From an uncultured Prevotellaceae bacterium (GTDB taxonomy: Bacteria > Bacteroidota > Bacteroidia > Bacteroidales > Muribaculaceae): 64,000 bases of DNA. The notes below the pieces were generated by a model. That model worked only from the letters and a program-made list of their open reading frames with translations. It searched no databases and was not told where the DNA came from. Made by a program: the position numbers and the translations under genes. Below, piece by piece: positions 8,417 to 17,167 of this stretch. How positions within the stretch are numbered: position 1 is the stretch's first letter; every line of letters begins with the position of its first letter. The DNA lies in the NCBI GenBank assembly GCA_946186575.1, contig CAMHNO010000001.1:62001-126000 (forward strand), in the 5' to 3' direction.

Positions 8417-9289
8417 TCAATTGTGATTATTGATTTTATCCATTAATGACTTAAATTCGTCATACTCCATTATCGTTATGTTGAGATTTGCAGCATTGAA
8501 AATCTGTATAACGTCTTTCTTGAAAGCAGTTGACAGTACATAATAGGTGTTTAGGCCATAGAGGTCACGACCATAGAGCATCATGTTACAAATATCAGTG
8601 GGAGTGATATATGGATTGTCGGGAGTATGAGAATGAACATGTGCCAGCACGACATTGCCATCGGCAACAGAAGGTATTTCCAAGAAGGAATGATGATAAC
8701 GCCTGAAAGCAAGCGGTTTCATATCAGGTGATATGTCAACCGAGTAATCATTGCCAATAGGGATAACATCATTTTTGGTGGTAGATTGCAAAAAATACAC
8801 TCTGATAAGGTCTGGGCGAACCCAAATGACATCAACATTCACGTTGCCAGATGCCCTGAGACTGTCTCCATAAGATTCAATTGCTAACCTAATACAACGC
8901 TTGCGCTCGTCACGGGCATTACGCTCTGCATCTGTAATTGGCCTTACAGTGTTGTCCCATGACACGTTTTCATTACTAAGATCAGATTTATAGGAAAAAA
9001 CCACCTCATCGTCTCGTGTAAAGAAATGGGTAAAACTCACAGAGTCGACAACTACCCCACTTCCATTTACCTGAGCCAAAGCTGTGCAATGAGCCATAGC
9101 CGAATCAGACGCTTGCCATGAAATCCTTTCAAAAGCATAAAGCCTCAATCCTTCATCTAATATGCTGTCGACAATAGCCGAGAGTTCTGGCTCAGCGGGC
9201 AGGTCTGGTTTGTCATTGTCTTGTGAATATGCCATAAAAGGCAGATGAACAACAAGTAATACTAAACAGAGATAGGTCAAGCGTTTCAT
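8417..9289 (-). CDS. Exported protein with a JAMM-like metalloprotease motif
   Basis: The start at ATG 9289 (MKRLTYLCLVLLVVHLPFMA) gives a signal peptide and 290 residues. Residues 214-232 read VLAHVHSHTPDNPYITPTD: His219-x-His221, seven residues, Thr229, two residues, Asp232. This is the spacing of the JAMM/MPN+ zinc motif, with Thr where Ser is usual; Glu204 (FLEIPS) is a possible upstream catalytic acid. DUF4329-type and RadC-type proteins have related motifs. It could be an extracytoplasmic peptidase or an inactive relative. It stands alone between convergent and divergent units, and no partner is evident. The motif is seen directly; the fold is inferred. Confidence 0.55.
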   Translation of the reverse strand: MKRLTYLCLVLLVVHLPFMAYSQDNDKPDLPAEPELSAIVDSILDEGLRLYAFERISWQASDSAMAHCTALAQVNGSGVVVDSVSFTHFFTRDDEVVFSYKSDLSNENVSWDNTVRPITDAERNARDERKRCIRLAIESYGDSLRASGNVNVDVIWVRPDLIRVYFLQSTTKNDVIPIGNDYSVDISPDMKPLAFRRYHHSFLEIPSVADGNVVLAHVHSHTPDNPYITPTDICNMMLYGRDLYGLNTYYVLSTAFKKDVIQIFNAANLNITIMEYDEFKSLMDKINNHN

Positions 9290-9520
9290 ATCATTTTGTT
9301 TTAAGCTACGGCATAATAGTATTGATGCCGCTAAGTTAGTAAATTTCATTTAAATGAGAATATTATTTCACAGATTTATAGTGGATCAGACTGTTTCATT
9401 TCTCATTTGTTCTATCAAGTTGGCAAGCCAAATAGATTTCCGCAACAAAAATAGTAAATAAATGTCAATTTACCCCCCCCATTTGTTAATTTACGTTAAT
9501 TGGTCGGTTTGTAATGTGAA

Positions 9521-9561
9521 AATTCCATCTTGCCACCCCAATAGAGCGGCAAGATGGAATT
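9521..9561 (-). terminator. Terminator hairpin after the murein-peptide operon
   Basis: A 14-bp perfect stem (AATTCCATCTTGCC / GGCAAGATGGAATT) with a 13-base loop starts 25 bases past the epimerase stop at 9586. On the minus strand it is followed by TTTTCA. The rest of 9290-9520 is AT-rich, with a run of eight C at about 9473-9480 and no gene. Confidence 0.7.
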
Positions 9562-9585
9562 AATCTATTAGAAAAAAGTTACTTT

Positions 9586-10722
9586 TTATTTACCCTTAAT
9601 TGGCTTAATGCCAATTCCGGGAATATCGTGAAGGGTAATCTTGCCGTTCTCTACTGTCATGCCTTCGAAGCGGTCGTTAGAAATGAGAAGGTTACCATCA
9701 AGGTCGGCATAGTCAACAACTGGCGACAGGTTAGCAGCCGCAGTCACAGCACACGAGGTCTCGGTCATGCAACCTATCATCACCTTCATGTCGAGGGCTC
9801 GCGCCAAAGTCACCATCTTGTGAGCCTCATGCAGACCGGTACTCTTCATCAGCTTGATGTTGATGCCGTCATACACGCCCTTAAACTTCACGATGTCGGG
9901 CAAGCGCTGGAATGCCTCGTCGGCAATGATGGGCAGTGGCGAACGCTCGCGCAGCCATGCTGTCTCGTCGATCATGGTCTTGTCGAAGGGTTGCTCCACA
10001 AAGATGCAGCCACGCTCCTTGAGCCAGTAGCACATCTCCAGAGCATGCTCTTTATTGGTCCAACCCTGATTGCAATCAACACAGATGGGCACATCGGTCA
10101 TGCTCTTGATGACTTCGACGGTCTCCTGGTCGTTGTCAAGACCCATTTTCACCTTGAGCAACTTGTAGGGCGACGCTTCCTTAACCTTCTGACGCACTAC
10201 CTCCTCGGTGTCGATGCCAATGGTGAAGCTGGTCACTGGAGTCTTATCGGGGTTGTAGCCCCAAATTTTGTACCAGGGCTGTCCCATAATTTTACCGAGC
10301 AAATCGTGCAGAGCAATGTCAACACTCGCCTTGGCAGCACGATTGTTAGGCGCCACATTGTCAACATAGTTCAAGATGTCCTCCACCTTGAATGGATCGT
10401 TAAACTGGCTCAGGTCGAGACTGCTCAAGAACTTGGTGACACTTTCAACACTCTCACCCAGATAGGGGGGCATTGATGCCTCGCCGTAGCCAATGATGCC
10501 GTCATATTCGAGCTGTACCTGCACGTCGGGTGTAGTGGTGCGGCTGTAGCGCGCAAGATTAAAAGCATGGCGCAACTGCAGTTCATAGGGAGCGAACGAG
10601 AGGTTCAGCTTCCCAGTTTTTGCCACCTTTTTAGTGGCCTTTCCTTTAGCCGAAATTGAGATGGGTGCCGATGCGGCAATCAGTCCCAATCCCGTTCCCA
10701 CAAGAAATTTTCTTCGATTCAT
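9586..10722 (-). CDS. L-Ala-D/L-Glu epimerase (dipeptide epimerase), with export signal
   Basis: This is an enolase-superfamily enzyme of 378 residues that interconverts L-Ala-D-Glu and L-Ala-L-Glu, so that murein-derived dipeptides can be cut by ordinary peptidases. Catalytic positions are visible: K190-x-K192 (LKVKMG), metal ligands D216 (CVDCNQGW), E243 (FVEQPF) and D268 (IADEAF), K290 (NIKLMK), and the D340-L-D342 (YADLDGNLL) that in dipeptide epimerases binds the substrate amino group. The N-terminus MNRRKFLVGTGLGLIAASAP is a twin-arginine-like signal absent from the cytoplasmic enzymes of E. coli and B. subtilis. It is the last gene of an operon, 51 bases after the NlpC/P60 gene. Confidence 0.9.
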   Translation of the reverse strand: MNRRKFLVGTGLGLIAASAPISISAKGKATKKVAKTGKLNLSFAPYELQLRHAFNLARYSRTTTPDVQVQLEYDGIIGYGEASMPPYLGESVESVTKFLSSLDLSQFNDPFKVEDILNYVDNVAPNNRAAKASVDIALHDLLGKIMGQPWYKIWGYNPDKTPVTSFTIGIDTEEVVRQKVKEASPYKLLKVKMGLDNDQETVEVIKSMTDVPICVDCNQGWTNKEHALEMCYWLKERGCIFVEQPFDKTMIDETAWLRERSPLPIIADEAFQRLPDIVKFKGVYDGINIKLMKSTGLHEAHKMVTLARALDMKVMIGCMTETSCAVTAAANLSPVVDYADLDGNLLISNDRFEGMTVENGKITLHDIPGIGIKPIKGK

Positions 10723-10773
10723 GTTATTATATTTTAGTTAATTCATTTATCCAAATAAACTGCAACTCAAAAA

Positions 10774-11961
10774 CTATTTTATGAAGTACCAGTCATGGTC
10801 ACGAACGTAGACGATGCCTTTTGTGCCCACCTGCCCATTGATGCGGCTTATCGACAGCGGGCTATAGAGATAGTCGGGAGCATCGGGGTCGAGGTCGTTG
10901 ATCTTAACCTGACCAGAGCAGTGGATGTACTTGCCATCGCGCAAGTAAAGGCCCACATGAGTAACACGACCTGTTGTGCTGTTGCCAAAGAACAGCAAGT
11001 CGCCAAGCTGAGCATCGTGCCAATCGGCAATCTTTTGACCAGTCAACGCCTGCTGCGACGCGTCGCGCTGAAGGATAATGCCGTTAGAGAAATAAGCTAC
11101 TTTTGTAAGGCCCGAGCAGTCGGTAGCCTTGGTCGAGGTGCCACCCCACAAGTAGCTCGAGCCCATCATGCGGCGGGCGGTCTTCTCAATCTTCTTTAAA
11201 TCGATATCCTGCTGAGCCCATTTGTCAAACTTCTCCACGCTCGATGTTTTGACCCACCCTGTGCGACCATCGGGAGTGGAAAGTTCTATCCACTTGCCTT
11301 TTTTCTTCACAAGGGTTAGAATGTCGCCCAGCACCAAGTCGCTCACGGTCTCGTCGCCCTTGGGCTCGCTCACCAGTTGGTCGTCATAGACGGTCACAAT
11401 GTAGCGCTCCGTGCCTTTCCAAGCATCAAGATCCTGTTGCGAGACAAACTTGAGCGAACTCTCTGGCACGTATGCAATGTAGCCGTCGGGGCATTGCACC
11501 CGGCACCACTCCCCTATCTCAATAACTCTCAATGGCATTCCCATAATGCCCTGAGTGGCCACTTCGCCCGAATGCTTAGGTTCACAGCGCAGAGTGGCAA
11601 TCGAGAGCTTGACCAGTGCCCACTGCTTCTCGGCAGGCACCTTATTAGATAACACTTTAATAAGGCTTCGGTAATTTATGTTATAGCGGTCGAGCTCGGC
11701 AATGATAGAATCCTCTTGCCACTGAAAACCCACAGTGCCGCTAACCACTGGTTCTTTCGCATCAACGGCAACCTCGATGTAGCGCACATCATCCCAAATA
11801 GCCACACGCTTGTCGGGGGCAATTCTCGATTTCAAGTCGTTGAGGATTTTCCCCACATCTATGGTCTTAGTAATTCCTTGGATCTGCTCAGTAGTAATGG
11901 CAACTTGTGCCGTTACTGTAATGCTTGCCACCAGCATCATCAATAAGACTAATTTTCTCAT
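10774..11961 (-). CDS. NlpC/P60 family murein-peptide endopeptidase with SH3b domains
   Basis: The protein has 395 residues with a signal peptide (LMMLVASITVTAQ). Two bacterial SH3-like regions lie at about residues 115-240, followed by an NlpC/P60 peptidase domain with catalytic Cys282 (TDCSGLTKVAY), His335 (VTHVGLYL) and His347 (YIHCSG). The domain order matches YkfC/dipeptidyl-peptidase VI, which cut gamma-D-Glu-diaminopimelate bonds in stem peptides with a free N-terminal L-Ala and release L-Ala-D-Glu. That product is the substrate of the epimerase encoded next. The start ATG overlaps the upstream transglutaminase stop by four bases (ATGA), showing translational coupling. Confidence 0.9.
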   Translation of the reverse strand: MRKLVLLMMLVASITVTAQVAITTEQIQGITKTIDVGKILNDLKSRIAPDKRVAIWDDVRYIEVAVDAKEPVVSGTVGFQWQEDSIIAELDRYNINYRSLIKVLSNKVPAEKQWALVKLSIATLRCEPKHSGEVATQGIMGMPLRVIEIGEWCRVQCPDGYIAYVPESSLKFVSQQDLDAWKGTERYIVTVYDDQLVSEPKGDETVSDLVLGDILTLVKKKGKWIELSTPDGRTGWVKTSSVEKFDKWAQQDIDLKKIEKTARRMMGSSYLWGGTSTKATDCSGLTKVAYFSNGIILQRDASQQALTGQKIADWHDAQLGDLLFFGNSTTGRVTHVGLYLRDGKYIHCSGQVKINDLDPDAPDYLYSPLSISRINGQVGTKGIVYVRDHDWYFIK

Positions 11962-13376
11962 CTTTTTATTTTTACTATAGAGTTAACATTCAGGTGCGAG
12001 TTCCATTTGTCGTAGTAGAGGTTGCCACCACGCCACTCCACCTCGCCGGGCTGGAAATCGACTGTCTCGCTGCGAATGTATTTCTTTGCAGGACTGAGCA
12101 CATCACCTATTCCCTCGTTCGATGCCATGCGATAAAGGTCTATTCCTGTGGTGTAATAGCTATTCATGGGAGTGCCTACTGCGCTGCGGCCAAACGACTG
12201 GTCGGTTGGCACCCAGCCCACACCCTCAAAGTAGGTCTCGGCCCAGTCGTGATAGTTCACCTCGCCAGGATGAAGCATCCAGCCACTCTCCCAACGCGCG
12301 GGAATGCCAAGGCTTCTCACGAGCGTAATATAGAGCAGTGTCACCTGCCCACAGTCGCCATGGCCATTGGCAAGCACATAGTCGGGGATGTTCTTGATGG
12401 TGCTGTATTCACGAGCACCGGCCCAGGGATAACGCAACGATATCCAGTCAAATATCTTAGAAGCTTGCAGCACGGGATTGGTTTCCTCGCCCACTATCTC
12501 GCGGGCAAGAGAGCGCATGTCGTCGGTAACGATGATGTGAGGCGGATGATTGCCTGTGTATTTCTTGTACTCAGGGCTTGAAGTTTTGTAAGGCTCAACC
12601 ATCGCAACAAGATCCTGCTGAGAGATGTGACGCTCGGCTACATCGTAGCTGAAGGTGTACTCAAAGTGAGTGGCACGCCCCTTCACAGCCTTGGCCTCCA
12701 TGTACACGGTGTGATGCTCGCTACCCTCACTCATGGTAACAGGCAGATTGCTGCTCTCGAGCTTGATATTGCGCTGCCGCATGTTCTCATAAGGGAATGG
12801 CATCCACACTCGCAGTGTTTCACCAGCAGGCACCACATCGGGTTTAACGTCGAGCGAGAAAGTGATGTTCACATGGCGCCAGTCGCGCACTCCATTGGCA
12901 TCGGCAGGCGATTGCATAGCCTCAAGATAATAATTACGCCGCACATTGTAGGTCTTCAACTTCTCTGCATCATGGTTCTCTTTAAGCTCATCGGCCAGCA
13001 GCCAAAGGTTGCGCACCGACTTGCGAAACCACCATTCCTTGCCATCGATGATCATGTATTCTATTTTGCGGTCGCGTTTCCATTTCGCAATTTGCTCGGT
13101 GGTGGCACGTGGCATCTTCTCCCTGATAAGTTTTGCGCCATCGTCGGGTGTCATATTAAAATCCTTGCGAATGCGCTCCATAATAGTATTGAGCGAGTCG
13201 ATGCGAACCGCCTGACTGGTTCTCACACTTGCAGGCATTGAACTCATGAAGGCCTCGGCCTTCTTAAATTCACCCTGCTCTATCATGTCTTCAACCTGAT
13301 GCAACCAGTTGTCTTGCGCCATGGCACCAATCGATACAAATAACGCAACTGCAATAAACAAAATTTTTCTTGTCAT
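11958..13376 (-). CDS. Exported transglutaminase-like cysteine peptidase
   Basis: The protein has 472 residues with a signal peptide ending SIGAMAQ. The middle is a beta-rich domain (about 165-250), followed by a transglutaminase-like core with a full triad: Cys342 (GHGDCGQVTLLY), His376 (NYHDWAETY) and Asp392 (GWVPTDQSFG). Such proteins in bacteria usually hydrolyse peptides or amides rather than cross-link them. Being first in a coupled group with an NlpC/P60 endopeptidase and a dipeptide epimerase, it probably acts on murein-derived or other peptides outside the cytoplasm. The substrate cannot be told from the sequence. Confidence 0.85.
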   Translation of the reverse strand: MTRKILFIAVALFVSIGAMAQDNWLHQVEDMIEQGEFKKAEAFMSSMPASVRTSQAVRIDSLNTIMERIRKDFNMTPDDGAKLIREKMPRATTEQIAKWKRDRKIEYMIIDGKEWWFRKSVRNLWLLADELKENHDAEKLKTYNVRRNYYLEAMQSPADANGVRDWRHVNITFSLDVKPDVVPAGETLRVWMPFPYENMRQRNIKLESSNLPVTMSEGSEHHTVYMEAKAVKGRATHFEYTFSYDVAERHISQQDLVAMVEPYKTSSPEYKKYTGNHPPHIIVTDDMRSLAREIVGEETNPVLQASKIFDWISLRYPWAGAREYSTIKNIPDYVLANGHGDCGQVTLLYITLVRSLGIPARWESGWMLHPGEVNYHDWAETYFEGVGWVPTDQSFGRSAVGTPMNSYYTTGIDLYRMASNEGIGDVLSPAKKYIRSETVDFQPGEVEWRGGNLYYDKWNSHLNVNSIVKIKR

Positions 13377-13406
13377 AATGAATGAGATGTAATAATATTA
13401 AGGAAC

Positions 13407-13661
13407 CTAAACTTGAGTCGCAATAGCCTCTTTCAGGGCTTGAGCAAGCTGGTCGGGGCATGAAGTGGCTTTGTAGCCACACCTTATACCTTCGAGCTTG
13501 GATATAGCTTCTTTGCAATCCATTCCCTCAACCAGTCGTGAAATGCCTTGCAGGTTGCCGTGGCATCCGCCATTGAACATCACATTATGTAACTTGCCGT
13601 CGATAATCTCAAGATTGATGGCACTTGAACATGTGCCTGAAGTATAGTAAGTAAATTTCAT
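13407..13661 (-). CDS. TSCPD domain protein (TIGR03905 type)
   Basis: This 84-residue cytoplasmic protein ends in the signature ATSCPDQLAQAL and has conserved cysteines at the N-terminus (SGTCSSAINLEI) and middle (NGGCHGNLQGIS, MDCKEA). The length and cysteine pattern fit the TIGR03905 family of small TSCPD proteins. The same domain closes some ribonucleotide reductases, where it is thought to bind metal. The exact role is unknown. It starts six bases after the Crp-like regulator gene and is probably co-transcribed with it. Confidence 0.85.
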   Translation of the reverse strand: MKFTYYTSGTCSSAINLEIIDGKLHNVMFNGGCHGNLQGISRLVEGMDCKEAISKLEGIRCGYKATSCPDQLAQALKEAIATQV

Positions 13662-13667
13662 GTTATT

Positions 13668-14354
13668 TTATATTTTCTTAGAAAGCAACGCTAAAAGTTG
13701 ATTCCGGTCATTAATAAATATTGTTCCATTATTGGGCATCGCAATCATGTCGTTTTCAATCAGATAGTCGATTGCCGTCTTTAATGCGGGCCGACGGGCA
13801 CCAAGCAGACGGCACAAGTCGCGAAGCCTGAAGCTTAGCTTAATATCGGTGGCACGCTGAGTGGTGAATGTGTTAACAAGCATGGCAATTCTCTCAAGCA
13901 CCGTCACCTGTTCAATGTTAAGAAGCAGCGATTTCATACTCTGCGAATTGCGCGACAGATAGTTAAGGATATTATAGACAAACACCTTGTCGCTCTGAAC
14001 TATCGAAACATAGTCTTGCTTGGCGACCTGCAGAATGCCACACTCCTCAACAGCCACCACACTGAATGGATAGCTCGTGTCGAGGCCAAACAGGTAGTCG
14101 GGAGAAATCACCTCGGGCGACGACAACTCATGAGAAATCTTGAATTTGAGCTCACGGCTGCTGTACTCCATGCGCACTTTGCCCGAGATAACAAATCTCA
14201 CATGAGTGCATGGGTCGCCACAGTCAAGAATTGTGGCACCACGCTTGAACTTAAGGAAATGGAAGGGAATCTTCTCTACCACCTCCTCGAGCCTCTCTTG
14301 AGTGACGCCTTGAAACAATGGCAGGTGCAGTAATTTATCAAAGATATTATCCAT
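13668..14354 (-). CDS. Crp/Fnr family transcription regulator
   Basis: The protein has 228 residues. Residues about 10-115 form the cyclic-nucleotide-binding-like beta barrel (FKRGATILDCGDPCTHVRFV, ISGKVRMEY), followed by a dimerisation helix (FVYNILNYLSRNSQSM) and a winged helix at about 170-215 (RLRDLCRLLGARRPALKTAI). There is no Fnr-type Cys cluster, and the barrel lacks an obvious cAMP phosphate-binding R-x-x-A. It lies between hisS (12 bases upstream) and the TSCPD gene (6 bases downstream). Target genes are not evident; the adjacent murein-peptide genes are candidates. Confidence 0.88.
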   Translation of the reverse strand: MDNIFDKLLHLPLFQGVTQERLEEVVEKIPFHFLKFKRGATILDCGDPCTHVRFVISGKVRMEYSSRELKFKISHELSSPEVISPDYLFGLDTSYPFSVVAVEECGILQVAKQDYVSIVQSDKVFVYNILNYLSRNSQSMKSLLLNIEQVTVLERIAMLVNTFTTQRATDIKLSFRLRDLCRLLGARRPALKTAIDYLIENDMIAMPNNGTIFINDRNQLLALLSKKI

Positions 14355-14366
14355 GTCACAATGTGA

Positions 14367-15728
14367 TTACTTTAGCATTGTCAGGGCTTCATCGATGGTA
14401 TAATTGCCTTGTTCGCCACTACTCATATTCTTTATCGAGATGGTTCCAGACTCGAGCTCGCTCTCTCCAACCATAGCGACAAAGGGAATACCCTTGGCGT
14501 TGGCATAGTTCATCTGCTTCTTCATTTTTGATGGCTCGGGATATAGCTCACACGAGATGCCATTCTCGCGCAGCTGGCTCATCAGCCGCAGGCATGCACC
14601 AGCCTCCCTGTCGCCAAAGTTGATGAATATGACTTTTGTCGATGCCACTGTGCCAGAAGGATATAGGTCGAGGCTGTTGAGCACATCAAAGATGCGGTCG
14701 GCACCGAAGCTCACGCCCACTCCCGACAGGCCATCCATGCCAAACACACCAGTAAGGTTGTCGTAACGGCCGCCACCACTGATGCTGCCCATTTCCACGT
14801 CTATAGCCTTAACTTCAACTATGGTTCCAGTGTAATAGTTCAGACCGCGAGCCAGCGACACATCGACCTCAACCTCGCTCTTTAAGTTGAGCGCGGATGC
14901 ATGTTCAAGCACAAACCTGAGTTCTTCAACGCCTTTCATGCCCACCTGCGACGAGGCAAGCAACTTCTCAAGGGTCGCAAACTTTTCCTCATTAGTCCCC
15001 GAGAGGGTGAGCAATGGACGCAATGTTTCGATTGCTTCTTGCGACAGTCCTTTCTCGAGGAGTTCGGCGTTTACATTGTCGAGGCCTATCTTGTCGATTT
15101 TGTCAATTGCAACAGTGATATCCACAATCTTCTCGGGAGCGCCTATCATCTCAGCAATGCCACTGAGCACCTTGCGGTTGTTGAGCTTAATCACCACATT
15201 AATGCCAAAGCGCTTGAACACCTCGTCAATCATCGACACAAGTTCAACTTCATTAAACAGTGAGTCGCTGCCAACCACATCGGCATCGCACTGATAGAAC
15301 TCGCGATAACGGCCACGCTGAGGACGATCGGCACGCCACACCGGCTGAATTTGATAACGCTTGAAAGGCATCTGCAGGTCGTTGCGGTGCTGAACCACAT
15401 ATCTTGCAAAAGGAACTGTCAGGTCATAACGCAGTCCCTTCTCGCTCACCTTAGTGATGAGATGAATGTAGTCTTTGCTTGCCAGCAAGTCGTCGGGGGC
15501 CGATTTCAAGAAGTCGCCACTATTCAGTATCTTGAACAGCAGTTTATCGCCTTCTTCGCCATACTTGCCCATTAACGTCGACAGGTTCTCCATTGCCGGT
15601 GTCTCTATCTGTTGGAAGCCGTAAAGCAGAAACACACTCTTGATAGTGTCGAAAATATAGTTGCGTTTCGCCATCTCAACTGGCGAGAAGTCACGTGTAC
15701 CTTTAGGAATTGATGGTTTCTGTGCCAT
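14367..15728 (-). CDS. hisS: Histidine--tRNA ligase
   Basis: This 453-residue class II synthetase charges tRNA-His in the cytoplasm. Motif 2 is seen as [15 protein letters not shown], the histidine-specific motif as [14 protein letters not shown] (the common form has Asp where Asn stands here) and SGGGRYDNL, and motif 3 as [12 protein letters not shown]. The C-terminal anticodon-binding domain (about 355-450) begins [15 protein letters not shown]. The length is normal. It follows the zinc metallopeptidase gene by 59 bases. Confidence 0.95.
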   Translation of the reverse strand: MAQKPSIPKGTRDFSPVEMAKRNYIFDTIKSVFLLYGFQQIETPAMENLSTLMGKYGEEGDKLLFKILNSGDFLKSAPDDLLASKDYIHLITKVSEKGLRYDLTVPFARYVVQHRNDLQMPFKRYQIQPVWRADRPQRGRYREFYQCDADVVGSDSLFNEVELVSMIDEVFKRFGINVVIKLNNRKVLSGIAEMIGAPEKIVDITVAIDKIDKIGLDNVNAELLEKGLSQEAIETLRPLLTLSGTNEEKFATLEKLLASSQVGMKGVEELRFVLEHASALNLKSEVEVDVSLARGLNYYTGTIVEVKAIDVEMGSISGGGRYDNLTGVFGMDGLSGVGVSFGADRIFDVLNSLDLYPSGTVASTKVIFINFGDREAGACLRLMSQLRENGISCELYPEPSKMKKQMNYANAKGIPFVAMVGESELESGTISIKNMSSGEQGNYTIDEALTMLK

Positions 15729-15787
15729 TGTTAAAAAATCTTATATGTCTATTTTTATCTTTGGTTGTAAGTTTATTAAGTTCTTTC

Positions 15788-16465
15788 TCAATCGCGGCGA
15801 CGGCCAAGCAGGATTATCACATAGTACATGAGAGTGGCAAGTGAGCTCAGTGCAGCCACCACATAGGTGTAAGCAGCAGCATGCAGGGCATCCTTGGCGT
15901 GCTCGGTCTTGATGCCACTGGTGATGCCCGAGCTCTCGAGCCATGCTATGGCACGGCGGCTGGCATCCACCTCTACTGGCAGTGTTACCAGACTGAAAAG
16001 AGTGGTCAAGGCAAAAAGCCCAATGCCCACCTCCATAACAATCGGGAATGTCTCAATAAGCAGGATTCCTGCTAAAAGAATCCATGTGACCCACTGCGAG
16101 GCAAAGCTCACAACGGGCACAAGCTTAGTGCGCAGCTTGAGCGGAGCATAGCCCTGAGCGTGCTGAAGGGCATGACCGCACTCGTGGGCCGCCACAGCTG
16201 CCGAGGCAACGCTGTTTACCGAGAACACAACGTCGCTCAGGTTCACAGTGCCGTTGGCTGGGTTGTAGTGGTCAGTGAGCTGGCCCTGTACGCTTGTTAC
16301 ATTCACATTGGTGATGCCATTCTCATAGAGCATCCTTGCCGCAACATCACGCCCTGTGAGTGGCATGTCGAGCGGTTCCTGACTGTAGATAGAAATCTTG
16401 TTCTGTAATGAGCGCTGAACAAGGTAACTAATAATTGATATTGCTATGAAAATTATATATATCAT
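15788..16465 (-). CDS. Membrane zinc metallopeptidase, YugP type
   Basis: The protein has 225 residues. It has an N-terminal membrane helix (MIYIIFIAISIISYLVQ), the zinc site AAHECGHALQHAQGY (HExxH form HECGH) at about residue 95, and further helices at about 120-160 and near the C-terminus (SLATLMYYVIILLG). This is the layout of the YugP/DUF neutral zinc metallopeptidase family, whose substrates are not established. A TATATTTG box ends only four bases before the ATG, so the mRNA probably starts at or next to the start codon. It is the first gene of the minus-strand block that runs down to 9586. Confidence 0.88.
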   Translation of the reverse strand: MIYIIFIAISIISYLVQRSLQNKISIYSQEPLDMPLTGRDVAARMLYENGITNVNVTSVQGQLTDHYNPANGTVNLSDVVFSVNSVASAAVAAHECGHALQHAQGYAPLKLRTKLVPVVSFASQWVTWILLAGILLIETFPIVMEVGIGLFALTTLFSLVTLPVEVDASRRAIAWLESSGITSGIKTEHAKDALHAAAYTYVVAALSSLATLMYYVIILLGRRRD

Positions 16466-16469
16466 ATAG

Positions 16470-16477
16470 CAAATATA
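16470..16477 (-). promoter_or_regulatory. Promoter -7 box, nearly touching the start codon
   Basis: The minus strand reads TATATTTG with a four-base gap to the ATG at 16465, implying a leaderless or near-leaderless transcript. Confidence 0.6.
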
Positions 16478-16666
16478 TAATTATGTGTAATATTATACTT
16501 TCAAAAAAAACAACTTTGTTAGTAAAAAAAGTCATTTTTTCTTTTGGATTTCTAAAAATTGATGTAAATTTACGGCGAATTTCTGAGATTAAGAAATTTT
16601 TTGAGGGAATTCTTATTTTATTTATTAATTATTAATTTATTTACTAACTTTATTATTTATTTTTTT

Positions 16667-17071
16667 ATGAAAAAGTTATTCTTATTGTTCGTTGCTACTG
16701 CCGCTATGACTATGGTTTCTTGCAATAACAATACCCAGAACACCTCTGCTTCAACCCCAAGCGACAGCGTTACCAAGATTGAGAATCCTACCGACTCATC
16801 ATCACTCCCGGGTGATCTGCAGAAGAATGTTGACGCTGCCAACAAGGAAGTTCAAGAAGGTGTTGAGGCTGGCAAGGATGCAGCTCAAGATGCAGCTCAA
16901 GCAGGCAAAGAGACCGCCAAGGATGCAGCTCAAGCAGGCAAAGACGTAGTAGACAAAGCTAAAGAAGCCGGCAAAGACGTAGCCAACCAGGCTATCGAGA
17001 AAGGCAAAGACGCTGCTGGCAAAGCCATCGACAAAGCTGCGGACAAAGCTAAGGATGCATTAAAGAAGTAA
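16667..17071 (+). CDS. Lipoprotein with LEA-like Ala/Lys repeats
   Basis: From ATG 16667 the product is 134 residues: MKKLFLLFVATAAMTMVSC with the lipidated Cys at residue 19, a Ser/Thr-rich linker, then from about residue 60 a repetitive charged helix. The repeat of roughly 11 residues (GKDAAQDAAQA, GKETAKDAAQA, GKDVVDKAKEA, GKDVANQAIEK) matches the pattern of late-embryogenesis-abundant group 3 and of small Bacteroidota stress lipoproteins. It would form an amphipathic coil at the membrane surface. It is monocistronic with a strong terminator right after it. A stress role is analogy only. Confidence 0.75.
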   Translation: MKKLFLLFVATAAMTMVSCNNNTQNTSASTPSDSVTKIENPTDSSSLPGDLQKNVDAANKEVQEGVEAGKDAAQDAAQAGKETAKDAAQAGKDVVDKAKEAGKDVANQAIEKGKDAAGKAIDKAADKAKDALKK

Positions 17072-17099
17072 TTTCTAATGCTTAGTAAAGACTAATCGA

Positions 17100-17129
17100 G
17101 GGGAGCATCAAGGGTGTTCCCCTTTTTTT
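17100..17129 (+). terminator. Rho-independent terminator after the LEA-like lipoprotein
   Basis: An 8-bp stem (GGGGAGCA / TGTTCCCC, one G-T pair) with a seven-base loop is followed by seven T. Confidence 0.85.
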
Positions 17130-17167
17130 AACATTCACCACTCTACACAAAAAAAACAAGATTCCAC

